Of a stretch of 64,000 bases of DNA, positions 49,671 to 58,037 are shown piece after piece. Origin of the DNA: Limnoglobus roseus (GTDB taxonomy: Bacteria > Planctomycetota > Planctomycetia > Gemmatales > Gemmataceae); assembly GCF_008254045.1 (NCBI RefSeq), contig NZ_CP042425.1:4588001-4652000 (forward strand), written 5' to 3'. Position 1 is the first letter of the stretch. Each line of letters begins with the position of its first letter. The notes under the pieces are model-generated. The model did not search any database, was not told the DNA's origin, and was given only the letters and a program-made list of their open reading frames with translations. The translations under genes were made by a program, and so were the position numbers.

Positions 49671-50927
49671 TTAGCGTTTAACCACGAGCCGCTTGGCTTT
49701 CATCTCGAACCGGGGCAGGCTCCCCGCCGGGGCGAGGACCACGTCGGCCCGGAACAGCAGTTCGTCCTGAATCGCCCGGCGAATTCGCGTGACGGCTTGT
49801 TGCACGTCGGCGTCCGGCAGGGGTTCGACTTCCAGGCACAGGTCGGCGAGCGGGCCGGTCTGATCGACGGTGATGCGGTACTCGGCGACTTCGGGGAACC
49901 GCCGCACGACCGCTTCGATCGCCCCGGGGTAGACGTTGTTCCCGCGGACGTGGAACATCTCGTCCGCCCGCCCGAGGATGCCACCGTCCAGTCGCGTTAT
50001 TGTACGAACCACGGCCGACTGTCGCACCAAGTCGCCGGTCCGGTAGCGGATCAGCGGGCACGCCGTCCGTCGGAGGGTGGTTAACACGAGTTCCCCAACG
50101 TCGCCCGGTGGCGTCGGCAACAGCGTGACCGGGTCGATCACTTCGGCGAAGCAATGTTCGTCGAGGATCTCCAACCCGCCGGGGTTCGAAGGTGGTTCGA
50201 GCGCGACCGGGCCGACTTCCGTGAGGCCGTAGTGGTCGACGACTTTCGCCCCCCACCCGGTTTCGATGCGGGCCCGCGTGGCGGCGATGTTCCCGCCCGG
50301 TTCGCCCGCGACCACGATGAGCCGCACCGCGGACTCGGCGAGCGCGATGCCCTCCTTCGCCGCCACTTCCGTCAGGTGGTAGGCGTAGGTCGGGGTCGCG
50401 AAAATGACCGTCGCACGGTGTTCTTGGAGGAACCGCAGCCGTCCGGTGCTCGACATCCCGCCGCCGGACAGAACGCGGAACCCCGCCCGCACGGCCCCTT
50501 CGAAGCCGCTCCAGAAGCCGAGGAACGGGCCGAACGAGAAGGGGAAGAACAGCGCGTCCCGCTTCGTCAGGCCGAGGGTTTGAAAGATCTCGTGCCAGCA
50601 ATCGAGGATCGCCGCCCAACTGCCCGGCGTGTCGAGCCAACACAGCGGCTTGCCCGTCGTGGTACCGGAGGTCTGGTGCAGGCGGGTGTACGATTCGAGC
50701 GGGGCGGTGTGGTTGGTGCCGTAGGGCGGGTGGCTTCGTTGGTCGGCGACCAACTCCGCTTTCGTGGTGAACGGCAACCGGCGGAAGGCGGCGAGTGTCG
50801 TGATGTCAGCGGGGCAGATGTCTTGATATTTCTTGGCGTAGAAGCAATTCGCGGGGAGAACCTCCCGGATGAGGTGTTGCAACCGAGCCGAGTGTGCCGG
50901 TTCGGGGCCTGTCGAGGCGTCGTTCAC
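49671..50927 (-). CDS. Phenylacetate-CoA ligase-like (PaaK) adenylate-forming enzyme
   Basis: The 418-residue protein has the P-loop TSGTTTGKPLCW (around residue 90), DHYGLTEVGPV in the adenylate-binding core, LIRYRTGDL, and a C-terminal lid domain beginning GRADEMFHVRGNNVYP. This is the classic PaaK architecture, which activates aryl or other carboxylic acids to CoA thioesters. No phenylacetate catabolism genes are nearby. It lies between two propeller genes, 43 bp upstream of the 805-residue one. It is only distantly related to the second adenylating enzyme at 43917. The GTG start is used. Confidence 0.85.
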   Translation of the reverse strand: MNDASTGPEPAHSARLQHLIREVLPANCFYAKKYQDICPADITTLAAFRRLPFTTKAELVADQRSHPPYGTNHTAPLESYTRLHQTSGTTTGKPLCWLDTPGSWAAILDCWHEIFQTLGLTKRDALFFPFSFGPFLGFWSGFEGAVRAGFRVLSGGGMSSTGRLRFLQEHRATVIFATPTYAYHLTEVAAKEGIALAESAVRLIVVAGEPGGNIAATRARIETGWGAKVVDHYGLTEVGPVALEPPSNPGGLEILDEHCFAEVIDPVTLLPTPPGDVGELVLTTLRRTACPLIRYRTGDLVRQSAVVRTITRLDGGILGRADEMFHVRGNNVYPGAIEAVVRRFPEVAEYRITVDQTGPLADLCLEVEPLPDADVQQAVTRIRRAIQDELLFRADVVLAPAGSLPRFEMKAKRLVVKR

Positions 50928-51003
50928 GCGAAGCCGTCCTCCGGGCGGAAGCGGTCCAGGTCATACCGGGCGGGGCGTCCCGCCCTTACAGCATTTCTAC
51001 CGA

Positions 51004-52269
51004 CTACTTCTTGAGGTCGAAGCAGAAGAGGTAGTCGAAGTCGCGGAGGAAGAGTTTACCGTGCGCGACGACCGGGTGCGCCCAAATGGCCCCTTGACCC
51101 TTCGGCGTCTTGCTCCGCTTCGGCAGCGTGAGCTGGCCGTCCTCCTTCCAGCCCTCGTCCGTCGCCTTGATGACCGCGAGGTTACCGCTCTTTTCCTCGT
51201 AGCAAAGGAAATGGCCGTCGGCGTAAGTGATCGCGCCTTTGCCGAACTTGCTGTTCTGCCAGATCGCGTTGTCGTCGTCCTTCTTGAACGCCAAGCAGGT
51301 CCACCCGCCCCGGTCGCTGTGACCGTAGACGTAGTCGCCAACTTGGATCACGCCGCCGTGGTGGTTTTGGAGGGTCTTGTACGTGGCAACCTTCTCGGCC
51401 GTCACCTTGTCTCCCTCGGCCTTCATCTTAAAGCTCTCGGCTCCGGCACCGTAGCCGGCCGTGAAGAAAACGTAGTCGTCGGCCACCACGGGTGTCGGGA
51501 TCACGGCGATCTTCCGGCCGATGGTGCCAACCTTGAACATAAGTTTACCGTCCTTCGCCCGCACGCCGATGCCGTTCTCCATCGTTTGCTGAACGTAGAC
51601 CCGCACGCCGCCGACGTCGGTCGGGATAATCGACGAGTACCCGGCCCCGTCCTTGAACTCCGTGCACTTCCACTTGACGGCCCCGGTCTTGGCGTTCATC
51701 GCGACCATGCCCGTGCCCTTGCCGGGGGTGCAAACGAGGGTGTCGCCGTCGATCAGCACCGACTCCGAGTACCCCCACTGCGGGATTGCGCCGCCGAAGT
51801 CCTTCACCAGATTCTTCCGCCACACTTCCTTGCCGTCGGCCGCCTTGAGAGCGACGAGGTCGCCGGTCGCACCGAGAACGTAAATCGTGCCGTCCGCGTA
51901 GGTCGGGGTGGACCGCCCGCCGCCGCCCCAGCCGTCGAGGAACTTGCCGGCGCTGGTCTTCAGCGGCGACCGCCACACCTCTTTACCGTCGCTCAAGTTC
52001 AGGCAGAGGGCGTGTTCCGGCGAACCAGCCGCGTTGGCCTCGCCGCCGAGGAGGTAAATCTTGTTCCCCACGACGGCCGGCGAGCCGTAGCCGATGCCGA
52101 CTTTGAGATTCTCCCACGTCATCTTCGGCCCACCGGAGGGCCAGTTCGCAAATAGGCCGGTCTCGGGAGACTTGCCGTCGCGGTTCGGGCCGCGCCACTG
52201 CGGCCAGTCGCCTTCGGCAACCGCGGGGGCACTGAGGAACAAGGCTGCGATCAGCAAGGATGACGACAT
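51004..52269 (-). CDS. Secreted PQQ-like beta-propeller protein
   Basis: The 421-residue protein has a short signal peptide (MSSSLLIAALFLSAPAVA) and the family opening GDWPQWRGPNRDGKS, then propeller blades such as YGSPAVVGNKIYLLGGEANAAG and TPTYADGTIYVLGATGDLVALK. It lacks catalytic or heme-binding motifs. GAGG precedes the ATG by about five bases. It is the first of four such proteins in a minus-strand run to 40099 and begins 64 bp after birA. Confidence 0.88.
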   Translation of the reverse strand: MSSSLLIAALFLSAPAVAEGDWPQWRGPNRDGKSPETGLFANWPSGGPKMTWENLKVGIGYGSPAVVGNKIYLLGGEANAAGSPEHALCLNLSDGKEVWRSPLKTSAGKFLDGWGGGGRSTPTYADGTIYVLGATGDLVALKAADGKEVWRKNLVKDFGGAIPQWGYSESVLIDGDTLVCTPGKGTGMVAMNAKTGAVKWKCTEFKDGAGYSSIIPTDVGGVRVYVQQTMENGIGVRAKDGKLMFKVGTIGRKIAVIPTPVVADDYVFFTAGYGAGAESFKMKAEGDKVTAEKVATYKTLQNHHGGVIQVGDYVYGHSDRGGWTCLAFKKDDDNAIWQNSKFGKGAITYADGHFLCYEEKSGNLAVIKATDEGWKEDGQLTLPKRSKTPKGQGAIWAHPVVAHGKLFLRDFDYLFCFDLKK

Positions 52270-52333
52270 GAAAGCCTCGGCGGGAGGTGATCAGGTGGGA
52301 TAGTGGATGATATAGGCGAAGGGGCTGATCGGT

Positions 52334-53095
52334 CTAGACGGCCGCAAGGTGCCGAACGAATTCCGGCGTCAGAACCCGAACCGCGCCGTCGCCGAGGTCG
52401 AGTTCGATGCCGTCGAAACCCATCTCGATCAGTCGGCCGGCCACTGCCTCGCCGTCGGCCAGGTCCGCGACGACGTGCTGGCCGAGCAAGCCGATCCGCC
52501 ACTTCCAGTCGGCCTCCAGCGGCACCCGCTCGCCGGCGAGCAAGCGGGTGTACTCGGCGTCTAACTTCCCGACCACGACTTCGCACGCGCGGCGCAGGTC
52601 AAAGTCCGAATCGCCCACGATGCCGAGCGACGTGGCGTCGGGCAAGTTGGCGGCCGCGAATTCTTCGGCCGTCTGGTTGAGGTTTAACCCGATGCCGACG
52701 ATGGTGGCCGTCTTCTGCTCGATCAGGATGCCACAGATTTTCTTCCCGCGGATCAGCAGGTCGTTCGGCCACTTGATCTTGGCCTGCCGCCCGGTGAGTT
52801 CGCGGGTCGCCTCGCCGACGGCCACGGCTGCCCAGGCGGTGAGCGTGACGGGGCGGTTGAGCTCCGGCGGTGGTAAGAGTCGGATCGAAGCAAGGAGTGA
52901 GACGCCGGTGCGGCTCTGCCAGACGCGGTTGTACTGCCCGCGGCCGCGCGTCTGGTGGCGGGCGACGACGACCGTTCCGACCGGCAGATCGGCGTCGGCA
53001 GCCCGGTCGTTCGTGCTGGGCAACTCGTCGTAGACGAACACCTCGCGGCCGATGATCCGGGTGTCGAAGTGCCAGTGTTCGGGGGAATCGCTCAC
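52334..53095 (-). CDS. birA: Biotin-[acetyl-CoA-carboxylase] ligase
   Basis: The 253-residue protein attaches biotin to biotin-dependent carboxylases. It has the catalytic-domain motifs PSTND, ARHQTRGRGQYNRVW (biotinyl-AMP loop, normally GRGRxGRxW), KIKWPNDLL and GILIEQKT, then VGIGLNLNQ. There is no N-terminal helix-turn-helix, so it is a monofunctional (group I) ligase and not a repressor. Its start overlaps the nadC stop by 4 bp (ATGA). A C-terminal SH3-like domain ends the protein. Confidence 0.93.
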   Translation of the reverse strand: MSDSPEHWHFDTRIIGREVFVYDELPSTNDRAADADLPVGTVVVARHQTRGRGQYNRVWQSRTGVSLLASIRLLPPPELNRPVTLTAWAAVAVGEATRELTGRQAKIKWPNDLLIRGKKICGILIEQKTATIVGIGLNLNQTAEEFAAANLPDATSLGIVGDSDFDLRRACEVVVGKLDAEYTRLLAGERVPLEADWKWRIGLLGQHVVADLADGEAVAGRLIEMGFDGIELDLGDGAVRVLTPEFVRHLAAV

Positions 53096-53967
53096 GCGAG
53101 GAAGTCGAGGGCGATGTCGAGGGCGACCGCCGAGTGGGTCAGCGCGCCAACGCTGACGCGGTCCACGCCGGTCTCGGCGATGCCGCGGATGGTCGTGAGG
53201 TTCACGCCGCCGGACGCTTCCAGTCGCGTCGCTGGCGAGACGGCGTTCCGCCGGGCGACGGCCGTGCGCATCTGGTCGAGCGTCATGTTGTCGAGCAGCA
53301 CGATTTCCGGCTTCACGATCAGGACATGGTCGAGTTGTTCGAGGGAATCGACTTCGACTTCCACCGCCAATCCGGCGTTACCGGGGAACGCACGGGCAAG
53401 TTCGACGGCCTTCGCCACGTCGCCGCCGACGCCGGCCACGTGGTTGTCTTTGATGAGAATGGCGTCGTACAAGCCGATGCGGTGGTTCGTGCCCCCACCC
53501 ATCCGCACGGCGTACTTCTCCAACAGCCGCCAGCCCGGTGTCGTCTTCCGCGTGTCGAGAACTTGCGTCGGCAACCCGCCGACGGCGTCGGCGAACTTCC
53601 GCGTCTGTGTGGCCACGCCGCTGAGTCGTTGGAGGAAGTTGAGGGCCGTGCGTTCGGCAACGAGGATGGCCTGCAACGGGCCGGACACCTTCGCGATGGT
53701 CGTGCGGGGTTCGACCCGTGTGCCGTCGGGGATGAGCGTTTCGAATCGCAAGTCGCGATCCACTTCGGCCATCACCATCACGGCGGCGGGAAGGCCGGCG
53801 ATGACGCCGCCGGAACGGGCGACGAACGCTGCCACGGCAGTCTGAGTCGGCGGGATGAGCGCGAGCGTGGTGCGGTCGCCGGTGGTGCCGCGATCTTCGG
53901 CGAGAGCGAGATCGACGAGCCGCCGACAGGCGAGACGATCCGCGGCGGAGAAACTTTCAGGAGTCAT
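53092..53967 (-). CDS. nadC: Nicotinate-nucleotide pyrophosphorylase (carboxylating)
   Basis: This converts quinolinate and PRPP to nicotinate mononucleotide in de novo NAD synthesis. The 291-residue protein has LAEDRGTTGDRTT near the N-terminus, ERTALNFLQRLSGVAT, TRKTTPGWRLLEKYAV, GGGTNHRIGLYDAILIKDNH and the C-terminal EASGGVNL and GVDRVSVGALTHS phosphate-binding segments, all standard. It sits 25 bp after the S41 protease gene and overlaps birA. The nadC product is the substrate class of the NadD-like half of the fusion at 20553. Confidence 0.96.
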   Translation of the reverse strand: MTPESFSAADRLACRRLVDLALAEDRGTTGDRTTLALIPPTQTAVAAFVARSGGVIAGLPAAVMVMAEVDRDLRFETLIPDGTRVEPRTTIAKVSGPLQAILVAERTALNFLQRLSGVATQTRKFADAVGGLPTQVLDTRKTTPGWRLLEKYAVRMGGGTNHRIGLYDAILIKDNHVAGVGGDVAKAVELARAFPGNAGLAVEVEVDSLEQLDHVLIVKPEIVLLDNMTLDQMRTAVARRNAVSPATRLEASGGVNLTTIRGIAETGVDRVSVGALTHSAVALDIALDFLA

Positions 53968-53992
53968 GGAGGTGTTCTATCGAGCCGAACCG

Positions 53993-55609
53993 TTACCGCA
54001 TCCCGGCCGCGAACGCAGCGCGTTCGAGGGCAAGGGCCAGTTGTCGGCCGGCGTCGGCTTCTACAAGGTCGGGAAGAACGCCCTGCCTGTGGAGCGGGGT
54101 GCCGCTGGCGGTGAGAACTTTCGCGATGGTGATGACGAGTGTGCCAGACCGGGTGCGAATCGTGCCGGGAACATCCGGCCCGTCGGCCCCGGCGAGTTTG
54201 AACGGGAACTGCACCACGCCCTTGCCGAAGCTCGGCATCCCGACGATGGTCGCCCGGCTGTGGTCCTTGAACGCCATCGCCACCACTTCGGCGGCTGACA
54301 TCGTCTTTGTGTCGATGAGCAGTACGACGGGCAGGTCGTGGGCCATCATGCCGCTGTCCGAGGAGAAGACGCGGTTGGCGAATTCGGGAATCTGCGACTC
54401 CGTCGTTGCGATGATGCCCGACGGCAGGAATCGCTCGACCACCCGCACGCCGGTCAGGAAATGGCCGCCGGTGTTGCCGCGGAGGTCGAGGACGAGCGAC
54501 CGCATTCCCTGATCCTTCAGCCGGGCCATCGCGGCGTCGAGTTCGAGCAGAGTGCTTTCGCCGAAGGAGGCGAGCTTGATGTAGCCGACGCCGTCCTTCA
54601 TGCTGAGAATCGAAGCCTGCTGCACGCTCGGCAGCGGTGTGGGCAACCGCGTAGGGGCCGTCACGGTCGTGTCGAGGGTTGCAACTTCGAGTTCGTGCGC
54701 GCCGTCGGTCGGCAGGCGGAGTGCGTCCGTGAGGCCGGCCGTCGTAGCGGACTGCATCGAGCGGCCGTTCACCCGGCCGATGCGGTCGCCGGCTTGGAGG
54801 GCAGTATTCTGGGCCGCCCAAGATTCCGGCACGACGCGGTCCACGATCAGTTGGCCGTTCCGGACCGCGGCGATCACGCCGTAGGTCGCCAGTTCCGCGA
54901 TCCCGGCGGCGTCGGAACCGGTTGGCGTCGGGCTGAGGTAGACCGTGTACTCGTCCAGACTGTTGCACGCCCCGCAGAGCAGTTCCAACACTACGGCGGA
55001 ACTCACCTTCAGACCGAGTTCTGCCTGGGCGGCGCGAATCAGTTCGACGGCCGCGGACCGAGCCTTGAGCACCGTCGTCGGCGGTTGTGGCTTCCAGAAC
55101 TCTTGCAATGTGCGGCGGAACTTCGCGACCGTCGCCTCGCCCGCATCGGGCAGGTACTCGCGGCGGAAGGTGCGGCTCGTCAGTGCCCGGTCGAACTCGT
55201 CGACGCCGGCCAAGAACAACTTCCCCGGCGTGGCCCGCTCGCGGTCAACGTGAGCATTCGCGAGTTTCTCCAACACTTTGGCGTACAAGTCCAACGCTTC
55301 GGCCGTCGGCAGTGCGAGGGCTTGCTGTTGAAAGGCCGGGTCACGGTGCCGGCGCGTCTGGGCCGCGTAGCGGTGAGCCGTCGCGATGCGATCGCGAACT
55401 TCCGGCGTTTGTCGGCCCGAGAGGTAGGCTTGAAGGTACAACTCCAGGGCCTTCTCCCAGTCGTTCGTCTTCTCGGCGTCGGCCGCGCGGGTCAGCAAGG
55501 CTTCGGGCGATTGCGGCTTGGGCGTAGCGTTGGGGGCGGCGGTTGCCGCGAGAGCGAAGAGGAGAGTTGTGAGAAGGGAGAGGATTCGAAGCGGTCGCCG
55601 AGTCGGCAT
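53993..55609 (-). CDS. Secreted S41-family C-terminal-processing-type protease
   Basis: The 538-residue protein has a signal peptide (residues about 8-24), about 200 residues of helical, TPR-like sequence (EKTNDWEKALELYLQAY), a PDZ domain near 250-330, and the S41 protease core. GYIKLASFGE and LVLDLRGNTGGHF lead to the nucleophile Ser in TMSAAEVVAM and the general base Lys in GMPSFGKGVVQ. It probably cleaves periplasmic or envelope proteins. The ATG at 55609 has GAGGG upstream and a good promoter. It leads the S41-nadC-birA transcript. Confidence 0.9.
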   Translation of the reverse strand: MPTRRPLRILSLLTTLLFALAATAAPNATPKPQSPEALLTRAADAEKTNDWEKALELYLQAYLSGRQTPEVRDRIATAHRYAAQTRRHRDPAFQQQALALPTAEALDLYAKVLEKLANAHVDRERATPGKLFLAGVDEFDRALTSRTFRREYLPDAGEATVAKFRRTLQEFWKPQPPTTVLKARSAAVELIRAAQAELGLKVSSAVVLELLCGACNSLDEYTVYLSPTPTGSDAAGIAELATYGVIAAVRNGQLIVDRVVPESWAAQNTALQAGDRIGRVNGRSMQSATTAGLTDALRLPTDGAHELEVATLDTTVTAPTRLPTPLPSVQQASILSMKDGVGYIKLASFGESTLLELDAAMARLKDQGMRSLVLDLRGNTGGHFLTGVRVVERFLPSGIIATTESQIPEFANRVFSSDSGMMAHDLPVVLLIDTKTMSAAEVVAMAFKDHSRATIVGMPSFGKGVVQFPFKLAGADGPDVPGTIRTRSGTLVITIAKVLTASGTPLHRQGVLPDLVEADAGRQLALALERAAFAAGMR

Positions 55610-55653
55610 TACGAACCCTCGTGAGGGCGGAACCGTCGAAAATCGATCTGCTG

Positions 55654-55683
55654 ATAATAAACCAGAAGCCTGTCGTTCGTCAA
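55654..55683 (-). promoter_or_regulatory. Predicted promoter for the S41-nadC-birA operon
   Basis: On the minus strand TTGACG (55678-55683) is followed after 18 bp by TATTAT (55654-55659), each a 5/6 consensus match. Transcription would begin near 55647, about 38 bases before the start codon. Confidence 0.6.
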
Positions 55684-55742
55684 ACACTCTGTTACCGATC
55701 CGTGACGAACGTGTGAAGGCCCGGTGAACGCGAGGGGTGAGA

Positions 55743-56882
55743 ATGGCGGCGGATACGCTCCGGCAGTCGCTGGTCGGGTCCAAGACGACGGTGGTCGTCA
55801 AGGTGGGGACGAACGTCCTCACGAACGCGACGGGGGAACTCGACCGCCGGCGGATCGAGTCGCTGGCCGAGCAAATCTCGCGCATCCGGGCGGCGGGCCA
55901 CCGCATCGCGCTCGTCAGTTCGGGCGCGATCGGGGCGGGCGTCGGCAAACTCGGCCTCGGCAAGCGGCCGACCGACCTGCCGCACCTGCAAGCCTGCGCC
56001 GCCGTCGGGCAGTCGGCCTTGATGCAGCTTTACCAGGAAGCCCTGAACCCGTACCGGATTCACGCCGCTCAGATTCTGCTGACCGCCAGCGACTTCGATT
56101 CCCGCGTGCGCTATCTCAACATGCGGAACACGATCTCGACGCTGTTCGAGTTCAACGCGCTGCCGATCATCAACGAGAACGACACGGTCAGCATCGCCGA
56201 GATCAAATTCGGCGACAACGACCAACTCGCGGCCATGGTGGCGAACCTCCTCCACGCCCCCCTGTTAGTCCTGCTGACGAACGTCGACGGACTTTATTCG
56301 GGCGACCCCCGTAGCGACGCCAACGCCCGACTACAAGCAACCGTTCCGCACATCGACGCCGCCGTTACGGGCATGGCCGGCACGAGTAAGAGCAGCCTCG
56401 GCACCGGCGGCATGAAGAGCAAGCTCAAGGCCGCCCGCCTCGCCACGGCCGCCGGTGGGGCGGTTATCATGGCGAACGGTTCGATCGACGGCATTCTGGA
56501 CCAGATTTTTCGGGCCGAGGCGGTCGGCACGTTATTCCTTCCGCACGGCGAGTCGATCCCCGCCTGGAAGCGCTGGCTCGGCTTCACGGCTCAATCGAAG
56601 GGGCAACTTGTCGTCGATGCGGGGGCGGCCGGCGCGATCTGTCAGCGGGGCACGAGTTTGCTGCCCGTGGGGGTCCGGGATGTTCAGGGTGACTACGGCA
56701 AAGGCGACGTTGTGACGATTTGTGACAGTGGCGGGAAAGAGATCGCCCGCGGCCTTACGAATTACACCGCAGCCGACACCCGGCGGATCATGGGAAGGGC
56801 CACCGACCAGATTATTCAGCAGATCGGGAACATTCCCTACGTCGAGTTGGTTCACCGCGACAACTTGGTCGTGACGGGGTGA
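55743..56882 (+). CDS. proB: Glutamate 5-kinase with PUA domain
   Basis: This makes gamma-glutamyl phosphate in proline synthesis. The 379-residue protein has VVVKVGTNVLTN for ATP binding, ALVSSGAIGAGVGKLGL, INENDTVSIAEIKFGDND and LLTNVDGLYSGDP, followed by GTGGMKSKLKAA. The last 100 residues are a PUA domain, as in Escherichia coli ProB. The ATG at 55743 follows GAGGGGTGA; a GTG at 55737 is less likely. It is divergent from the S41 gene. No proA is in the window. Confidence 0.96.
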   Translation: MAADTLRQSLVGSKTTVVVKVGTNVLTNATGELDRRRIESLAEQISRIRAAGHRIALVSSGAIGAGVGKLGLGKRPTDLPHLQACAAVGQSALMQLYQEALNPYRIHAAQILLTASDFDSRVRYLNMRNTISTLFEFNALPIINENDTVSIAEIKFGDNDQLAAMVANLLHAPLLVLLTNVDGLYSGDPRSDANARLQATVPHIDAAVTGMAGTSKSSLGTGGMKSKLKAARLATAAGGAVIMANGSIDGILDQIFRAEAVGTLFLPHGESIPAWKRWLGFTAQSKGQLVVDAGAAGAICQRGTSLLPVGVRDVQGDYGKGDVVTICDSGGKEIARGLTNYTAADTRRIMGRATDQIIQQIGNIPYVELVHRDNLVVTG

Positions 56883-56962
56883 AAATCCCCGGTTAGATTC
56901 CGCGGCCCCGTTCGTTTCAACTCTGACGCGACGCGGGACGAAAAACTCGGTACTTCCGCACC

Positions 56963-57520
56963 GTGAATCCACCAACACCCCCTGGCCCCCTGGGCGGGGG
57001 CGGCAATCGCGGCGAGTTCGACGCCCTGTACCAGCGGCACAGCCGGGCGGTGTGGGCGATCGCCTTCGCCCGTTGGCTGGACGCCGATTCCGCCATGGAC
57101 ATCGCTCAAGAGGCGTTCCTACGGCTCTGGCGGGAGTGGGAAGCGGGGCAGGAGATTCAGAACCCGCGGGCGTGGCTTCTGCGCGTGGCTCGCAACCTCG
57201 CAGAAGACTACGCCAAGAGCGCGTTCCGCCGCAACGGGACGAGTCCGCCGGAACAGTTCCAGGGCGTGCGGTCACTGGAAATTTCGCCGAGCGAAAAACT
57301 GGAACTCGTCGAGCGGAACGCAAAAGTGCGGGCCATACTCGAAGGCCTCCCGACCGCCGACCGCGACATCCTGACGTTGAAGTACGCCCTGGACTACGAG
57401 ACGCACGAGATCGCCGACATTCTGGGAATTCAGGCGACCGCGGTTCACATGCGACTCAGTCGCGCCCGGCAGAGAATGGCCGAGCGATTCACCGAAAATG
57501 GAGACGAATCGAAACCATGA
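56963..57520 (+). CDS. ECF-type RNA polymerase sigma factor
   Basis: The 185-residue protein has sigma region 2 (DALYQRHSRAVWAIAFARWL, then DIAQEAFLRLWREW) and region 4 (LPTADRDILTLKYALDYET, HEIADILGIQATAVHMRLSRA) with no region 3, the mark of extracytoplasmic-function sigma factors. It recruits RNA polymerase to a small set of promoters. The GTG start is used. The stop overlaps the ATG of a small membrane protein (ATGA), the usual arrangement of a sigma factor with its anti-sigma regulator. Confidence 0.92.
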   Translation: MNPPTPPGPLGGGGNRGEFDALYQRHSRAVWAIAFARWLDADSAMDIAQEAFLRLWREWEAGQEIQNPRAWLLRVARNLAEDYAKSAFRRNGTSPPEQFQGVRSLEISPSEKLELVERNAKVRAILEGLPTADRDILTLKYALDYETHEIADILGIQATAVHMRLSRARQRMAERFTENGDESKP

Positions 57521-57897
57521 TTCAACCGCCGACCTCTCCCACCGTGCCGGACGACCTCGACCGCACGCTGTCTGATTTCTTCAAGGGCCAACTGCCCTCT
57601 ACCTGGCCCGCTTGCCGCGCGACGGCTCCGGTCGAAGCGGCCGCCAACGTGCCGGCAAAGTCCGCGGGCGATGTTCCCTGGACGAGCCGCACCGCCCTCG
57701 CGGCGTCCGTGGCCCTGGTCCTGGGACTGGGGTTCTTCGTCTCCAGCGGGGCCACGAATTCCGGCCGGCCCACGGGGGCAAACGGCTCGCTCCTGTCCGG
57801 GGCGACCGCGAACGGGGCGGGTTTGCTCAAGGCGGCCGGCCCTGCCGAGAAGGCGGATGACCCGATGAAAAACATCCCCACCATGCCGATACCGTAA
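57517..57897 (+). CDS. Small single-pass membrane protein, possible anti-sigma factor
   Basis: The 126-residue protein has a cytoplasmic N-terminus of about 55 residues with a helical DDLDRTLSDFFKGQLP segment, one transmembrane helix (about 58-77, ALAASVALVLGLGFFVSSG), and a short Gly/Ala/Pro-rich outer tail. No zinc-binding HxxxCxxC motif is present. The position and 4-bp overlap with the sigma gene suggest an anti-sigma role; the sequence alone does not prove it. Confidence 0.65.
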   Translation: MIQPPTSPTVPDDLDRTLSDFFKGQLPSTWPACRATAPVEAAANVPAKSAGDVPWTSRTALAASVALVLGLGFFVSSGATNSGRPTGANGSLLSGATANGAGLLKAAGPAEKADDPMKNIPTMPIP

Positions 57898-57906
57898 TTC
57901 CAACGT

Positions 57907-57941
57907 GCGTTCGGGGACGCCAATCGCCTCCGAACGCTTTT
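57907..57941 (+). terminator. Rho-independent terminator after the sigma operon
   Basis: A perfect 8-bp stem GCGTTCGG/CCGAACGC (57907-57914 with 57930-57937) is followed by TTTT. It lies 10 bp after the stop of the small membrane protein. Confidence 0.75.
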
Positions 57942-58037
57942 CAAGTTTCTCCCCACTTCGCCTAGACAACCACGGCACGCACGCCTTATTCTAAAGGGAG
58001 TATTACCAACTTACCTGTCACCCGAGTTCAAGGACCG

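Noticed and set aside
40099..52269. PQQ-dependent alcohol dehydrogenases
   Set aside because: The four propeller proteins lack a heme domain and recognisable quinoprotein dehydrogenase catalytic signatures. They are called PQQ-like propellers only.
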